Positions 60,210-64,000 of a stretch of DNA of 64,000 bases are shown one piece after another. The notes beneath the pieces are model-generated. The model was not told the origin of the DNA and did no database searches. It saw only the letters and a program-made list of their open reading frames with translations. The position numbers and the translations under genes were made by a program. The first letter of the stretch is position 1. Each line of letters begins with the position of its first letter. This DNA comes from Halopseudomonas sabulinigri (lineage in GTDB: Bacteria > Pseudomonadota > Gammaproteobacteria > Pseudomonadales > Pseudomonadaceae). The stretch lies in NCBI RefSeq assembly GCF_900105255.1, contig NZ_LT629763.1, positions 2,480,001 through 2,544,000 of the forward strand, in the 5' to 3' direction.

Positions 60210-60292
60210 ACTAGTCTGAAAATATGATTTTTTATATTTTCGCGCTTTTGGCAAGCAAATTGCTCACAGACAAAATGTTGATTGGTTGGTCA
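60204..60292. promoter_or_regulatory. paired inverted GTTGGTCA motifs
   Basis: TGACCAAC (60204-60211) and GTTGGTCA (60285-60292) are perfect inverted copies, one near each divergent transcription unit. The first overlaps the -24 of the xdh-side promoter; the second lies just downstream of the predicted importer transcription start. They may be sites for one regulator controlling both operons. No regulator gene is in this part of the window. Confidence 0.45.
60249..60264 (+). promoter_or_regulatory. sigma-54-type promoter of the ABC importer operon
   Basis: TGGCAAGCAAATTGCT differs from the consensus TGGCACG-N4-TTGCW at only one position, with GG and GC at exact spacing. Transcription would start near 60276, about 40 bases before the ATPase ATG. 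A half site GGTGCA of the NtrC type lies about 80 bases upstream, but no full NtrC palindrome is seen. Confidence 0.7.
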
Positions 60293-60316
60293 GTTTATTT
60301 TAATTGAGGATGCTGA

Positions 60317-61867
60317 ATGGCAACCGCAGAACGCTTGAGACTGGAAAACATCGTTAAGGAGTACCCCGGCTGCCGGGCAAACGACGGTGTCCACCTGTCA
60401 GTCCAGGCCGGTGAAATACACGCCCTGCTGGGTGAGAACGGCGCAGGCAAGAGCACCCTGATGAAGATCATCTACGGAGTGATCCAGCCCGACGCCGGCA
60501 GCATTACCTGGAACGGGCACCCGCTCACCTTGCAAGGACCGGCCCACGCCCGCGAACTGGGTATTGGCATGGTCTTCCAGCATTTCTCGCTGTTTGAAAC
60601 GCTCACCGTCGCCGAGAACATCGCGCTCAGTCTGCCTGCCGCCCAGGCGCGTGATCGTAGCAAGCTGGATGCGCGCATTCGTGAAGTCTCCGAGCATTAC
60701 GGCATGGCGCTCGACCCACGGCGCTTCGTCAACACCCTGTCGATTGGCGAGCGCCAGCGCGTCGAAATCGTCCGCTGTCTTATTCAGGATAGCTCGTTGC
60801 TGATTCTTGACGAGCCCACCTCGGTCCTTACCCCACAGGAAGTACAGGTGCTGTTCCGCACCCTGCGCCAACTGTCGAAGGAAGGCTGCAGCATTCTGTT
60901 TATCAGCCACAAGCTGCAGGAAGTGCGTGACCTCTGCCACCGCGCCACGGTATTGCGCCAGGGCCGGGTAACCGGTGAGTGCAATCCCGGCGAGATTACC
61001 ACTGACGATATCGCCCGCATGATGGTCGGTAACGAAACGCCGCTGTCGACCCAGGTCGACCCCAGCGAGCCCGGTGAGCTGCTGCTGCAGGCCGACAACC
61101 TGAACTACCAGACCCGCGACCCCTTCGGCACCAGCCTCGAGAACATCAGCATGGCGCTGCGCGCCGGCGAGATCGTCGGTATTGCCGGGGTAGCCGGCAA
61201 CGGCCAGGACGAGCTGCTGCGGGCGCTGTCTGGCGAGGTCAACGTCAGCCACAACAGCCTGCAGCTCAAAGGCATCAGCATCGGCGATACCGGCCCGGCG
61301 GTACGCCGTGGCCTGGGCGTTGCCGTGGTGCCGGAAGAGCGCCTGGGCCGCGGCGCGGTGCCGTCCATGTCGCTGGTCGATAACAGTCTGCTGACCGCCT
61401 CCGGCCAGGGCCTGACCAGCAAGGGCTGGGTCAGCCTTGGCAAGGTGCGCGAGTATGCCAGCCGGGTAGTCGAGCAATTTGGCGTGCGTACCGCCAGTAT
61501 CGACAGCGCTGCGACCAGCCTGTCGGGCGGCAACCTGCAAAAATTCATCATCGGCCGTGAGGCCTTGCAGCAGCCCAAGCTGCTGGTCGCCTCGCACCCG
61601 ACCTGGGGCGTGGACGTGGGCTCCGCCGTGGCGATTCACGAGGCGCTGGTCAAACTGCGTGACGACGGCGCCGCGGTGCTGCTGATCTCCGAGGACCTGG
61701 ACGAGCTGTTCCAGCTGTGTGGCCGCATGGGCGCGATCTGTGCCGGCAAGCTGTCCCCGCTGGTGCCCACCAGCGAACTCACCATTGAGAAACTCGGCCA
61801 ATGGATGGCCGGCGACTTCCCTGCTACCACCGCTACACCTCTGGAGAACAACCATGCTGTCGCTTGA
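60317..61867 (+). CDS. ABC transporter ATP-binding protein, nucleoside/purine type
   Basis: A 516-residue protein with two ABC domains. The first has Walker A GENGAGKST (39-47), signature LSIGERQRVE (about 140) and Walker B LLILDEPTS. The second (from about 250) has a degenerate Walker A (GVAGNGQDELL) and signature LSGGNLQKFIIGRE, as in the ATPases of BMP-type nucleoside importers. GAGGA precedes the ATG. It is divergent from xdhA and overlaps the permease gene by 14 bases, suggesting uptake of purines for the xdh pathway. Confidence 0.92.
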   Translation: MATAERLRLENIVKEYPGCRANDGVHLSVQAGEIHALLGENGAGKSTLMKIIYGVIQPDAGSITWNGHPLTLQGPAHARELGIGMVFQHFSLFETLTVAENIALSLPAAQARDRSKLDARIREVSEHYGMALDPRRFVNTLSIGERQRVEIVRCLIQDSSLLILDEPTSVLTPQEVQVLFRTLRQLSKEGCSILFISHKLQEVRDLCHRATVLRQGRVTGECNPGEITTDDIARMMVGNETPLSTQVDPSEPGELLLQADNLNYQTRDPFGTSLENISMALRAGEIVGIAGVAGNGQDELLRALSGEVNVSHNSLQLKGISIGDTGPAVRRGLGVAVVPEERLGRGAVPSMSLVDNSLLTASGQGLTSKGWVSLGKVREYASRVVEQFGVRTASIDSAATSLSGGNLQKFIIGREALQQPKLLVASHPTWGVDVGSAVAIHEALVKLRDDGAAVLLISEDLDELFQLCGRMGAICAGKLSPLVPTSELTIEKLGQWMAGDFPATTATPLENNHAVA

Positions 61868-62936
61868 GCGTCGCGCCGTCGACTCCCGCGCCATGCAATG
61901 GGCTTCTCCTTTGCTGGCATTGGTTCTTACTGTTATTACCGGGCTGTTCCTGTTCATGGCACTCGGCAAGGACCCGATCGAAGGCCTGACCTTCTTTTTC
62001 CTGATCCCGCTGAGCGATGCCCAGGGCTGGGCCGAACTTGGGTTGAAGATGGCGCCGCTGCTGCTCTGCGCCGCCGGGCTGACCATCTGTTACCGCGCCA
62101 AGATCTGGAACATCGGCGCCGAGGGCCACTTCCTCATGGGTTCGCTGTGGGCCAGCGTCGCGGCGCTGCAGCTCAGCTCGCAAAGCGGTTTCTGGGTGCT
62201 GCCCGTAGTCCTGCTGGCCGGCATTATTGCCGGTGCACTCTGGGCACTGCTGGCCGGGGTGTTGAAGACGCAGTTTCACTGCAACGAAATCCTCACCACC
62301 ATCATGCTCAATTACATCGCCCTGAACCTGCTGTTGTACGCAGTGCACGGCCCGTTGAAAGACCCCTACGGCTTTGGCTTTCCGCAGTCGGAAATGTTTG
62401 CCGCCGCGGCGCTGCTGCCCAAGCTGATCCCCGATACCCGCCTGCACATTGGCCTGCTGTTTGCGCTGCTGGCCGCCGTGGCCGTGGGCGTGCTGTTTGC
62501 GCGTACCTTCATCGGCTTTCAGCTCAAGGTGTTGGGGCAGGATGAGCGCGCCGCCGCCTTCGCCGGCTTCCCGGCCAAACGTCTGACCCTACTGGCGTTC
62601 ATTCTGGCCGGGGGCCTGGCCGGTCTGGCGGGCGCCAGCGAGGTGACCGGGCCGCTGGGCCAGCTGGTGCCACAGGTCTCGCCGGGGTACGGCTATACCG
62701 CCATCATTGTGGTGTTTCTCGGCCGCATGCAGGCAGTGGGCATCATTCTGGCTGCCGCGCTGCTGGCGCTGACCTTCATGGGCGGCGAGATGCTGCAGAT
62801 CGCGATGAACCTGCCCAAGGCGATTACCGGGCTGTTTCAGGGCTTGCTGCTGTTTTATCTGCTGACCTGTGACGCCTTTATTCACTACCGCATTCGTTTT
62901 CGCCGCGCCCCCGCGGCCAGCGCCGGGGAGGCTTGA
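61854..62936 (+). CDS. ABC transporter permease 1 (BMP-type)
   Basis: A 360-residue inner-membrane permease of the BPD_transp_2 family with eight to ten helices; conserved KIWNIGAEGHFLMG near 95, NEILTTIMLNYIAL near 150 and AGGLAGLAGASEVTG near 255. ATG at 61854 has TGGAG upstream. The next permease ATG follows its stop by one base. Confidence 0.92.
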   Translation: MLSLERRAVDSRAMQWASPLLALVLTVITGLFLFMALGKDPIEGLTFFFLIPLSDAQGWAELGLKMAPLLLCAAGLTICYRAKIWNIGAEGHFLMGSLWASVAALQLSSQSGFWVLPVVLLAGIIAGALWALLAGVLKTQFHCNEILTTIMLNYIALNLLLYAVHGPLKDPYGFGFPQSEMFAAAALLPKLIPDTRLHIGLLFALLAAVAVGVLFARTFIGFQLKVLGQDERAAAFAGFPAKRLTLLAFILAGGLAGLAGASEVTGPLGQLVPQVSPGYGYTAIIVVFLGRMQAVGIILAAALLALTFMGGEMLQIAMNLPKAITGLFQGLLLFYLLTCDAFIHYRIRFRRAPAASAGEA

Positions 62937-62937
62937 G

Positions 62938-63864
62938 ATGGACGCCGTACTGCTTACCAACGTATTGGCCGCCACCGTGATTGCCGGCACCCCGCTGCTG
63001 CTGGTCGCCTTGGGTGAACTGGTGTGCGAACGCTCCGGCGTACTCAACCTGGGCCAGGAAGGCATGATGCTGATGGGCGCGGTGATCGGCTTCATGGCTG
63101 CTGTCACCTCCGGCAGCCTGGCGATTGGCGTGCTGGCGGCGATGCTCGGCGGCGTCATGATGTCGATGCTGTTCGCGCTGATGGCCGTCACCCTGGCAGC
63201 CAACCAGTATGCCGCCGGCCTGGCGCTGACCATCTTCGGCGTGGGCCTCAGCTCCTTCGTCGGCAGCGGCTATGTCGGTCAGGCCATCGACGGCTTCGAC
63301 AAGGTCGCCATCCCGCTGCTGTCTGACATTCCGGTACTGGGCACCGTGCTGTTCACCCAGGACATTCTGGTCTACGCCTCGCTGGTGATCTTCGTGCTGG
63401 TGTTCTGCTTTTTGCGTTACACCCGCGGCGGCCTGATCCTGCGTGCCGTCGGCGAGTCCCCCGAAGCGGCCAATGCCAACGGTCTGCGCGTATTGCAGGT
63501 GCGCTATCTGGCGGTCGCCTTTGGCGGCGCCATGGCCGGGCTGGCGGGCGCCTACCTGTCGCTGGCCTACACCCCAATGTGGACCGAAAACATGACCGCC
63601 GGGCGGGGCTGGATCGCGCTGGCGCTGGTGGTGTTCGCCACCTGGAAACCCGAACGTGTACTGCTGGGGGCCTACCTGTTTGGCGCCGCCAGCATCCTGC
63701 ATTTGGTACTGCAGGGCCTTGGCTGGCAGAGCTCGACCGAGCTGCTGGCCATGCTGCCCTATGTGGTCACCATTCTGGTGCTTGTGCTGCTGTCCTGGAA
63801 TCCCACCCGGACGCGGCTCAACACACCGCTATCAATCGGCCAACCTTATAGGCCGAGCAAATAA
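62938..63864 (+). CDS. ABC transporter permease 2 (BMP-type)
   Basis: A 308-residue BPD_transp_2 permease with conserved ERSGVLNLGQEGMMLMGAV near 32, NQYAAGLALTIFGVGLSSF near 95 and GGAMAGLAGAYLSLAYTPMW near 205. It pairs with permease 1 to form the membrane channel of the importer. GGGGAGG precedes the ATG. Confidence 0.93.
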   Translation: MDAVLLTNVLAATVIAGTPLLLVALGELVCERSGVLNLGQEGMMLMGAVIGFMAAVTSGSLAIGVLAAMLGGVMMSMLFALMAVTLAANQYAAGLALTIFGVGLSSFVGSGYVGQAIDGFDKVAIPLLSDIPVLGTVLFTQDILVYASLVIFVLVFCFLRYTRGGLILRAVGESPEAANANGLRVLQVRYLAVAFGGAMAGLAGAYLSLAYTPMWTENMTAGRGWIALALVVFATWKPERVLLGAYLFGAASILHLVLQGLGWQSSTELLAMLPYVVTILVLVLLSWNPTRTRLNTPLSIGQPYRPSK

Positions 63865-63922
63865 CGAGTAACACCCACTATGCCAATCAAAAAACCATAT
63901 CTTGGATTATTAGGAGCATTAC

Positions 63923-64000
63923 ATGAGCACAATGCGTAAAACCCTGATTGCCGCCTGCATCGCAGCCGCCTTCGTCCCTGCAGCACACGCCGAGAAGTAT
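63923..64000 (+). CDS. BMP family ABC substrate-binding protein, N-terminal fragment
   Basis: Only the first 26 residues are in the window: MSTMRKTLIAACIAAAFVPAAH, then AEKY, a standard signal peptide cut after AHA. TAGGAG precedes the ATG. Its position after the ATPase and two permeases makes it almost certainly the periplasmic binding protein (BMP/PnrA family) of the importer. The mature protein lies beyond the window. Confidence 0.8.
   Translation, partial: MSTMRKTLIAACIAAAFVPAAHAEKY

Noticed and set aside
63880..63939. 19-codon frame just before the ABC substrate-binding protein
   Set aside because: It overlaps the binding protein start and its ribosome binding site, and has no Shine-Dalgarno of its own.

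Overview
The window is GC-rich and densely coded, with no rRNA, tRNA, CRISPR array or recognisable insertion sequence. It looks chromosomal and comes from a gammaproteobacterium of the Pseudomonadaceae (Pseudomonas or the related marine genus Halopseudomonas). Two gene orders support this. One is FAD oxidoreductase / dadR / dadA / ridA / dadX / pauR. The other is tctE-tctD / opdH-tctC-tctB-tctA-abrB. Both match the layout known from P. aeruginosa, and the OprD-type porin also fits. The species assignment is an inference from synteny only.

Layout. 1-7.2 kb: an SpmAB-like membrane protein, an RNase J-like hydrolase, a minus-strand MATE / DsbA-like isomerase / SDR cluster, and a polyamine-type amine oxidoreductase. 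7.2-11.6 kb: alanine catabolism (dadR, dadA, ridA, dadX) and pauR; ridA and dadX are separated by a 295-nt leader that can fold into a long hairpin followed by an intrinsic terminator. 11.6-18.8 kb: a MexEF-OprN-like efflux operon with a divergent AraC regulator. 18.8-22.1 kb: an envelope/stress group (DUF4136, BON, DUF2383, DUF1328, AqpZ); the BON gene has a sigma-54-type promoter. 22.3-31.2 kb: thioesterases, three TetR regulators counting the one at 31 kb, SDRs, WrbA, HPP-CBS and a LysR. 31.3-36.7 kb: thiolase, membrane fusion protein and RND pump, with a terminal TetR. 36.8-38.1 kb: a TetR gene divergent from an AhpD-like gene across three operator copies. 38.2-45.8 kb: tricarboxylate uptake and its two-component system. 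45.8-48.5 kb: TetR / hydrolase / thioesterase and a DJ-1 family protein. 48.6-51.0 kb: 5-oxoprolinase pxpABC. 52.0-60.1 kb: a seven-gene purine catabolic operon (xdhABC, uraD, uraH, guaD, puuD). 60.3 kb to the end: a divergent BMP-type nucleoside/purine ABC importer, cut by the window edge.

How the parts fit. The importer would bring in purines. GuaD and XdhABC convert guanine and hypoxanthine to urate, and PuuD, UraH and UraD carry urate to S-allantoin. The xdhA/importer intergenic region carries sigma-54-type promoters pointing both ways, which suggests nitrogen control. The tct genes would take up tricarboxylates under TctDE, with a perfect 11-bp tandem repeat as the likely TctD site. The dad genes degrade D/L-alanine.

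The most unusual material is regulatory: the dadX leader hairpin, period-7 repeat arrays in at least four gene gaps, a terminator-like structure ahead of the efflux operon, and several sets of shared operator-like sequences that tie distant genes to particular TetR regulators.
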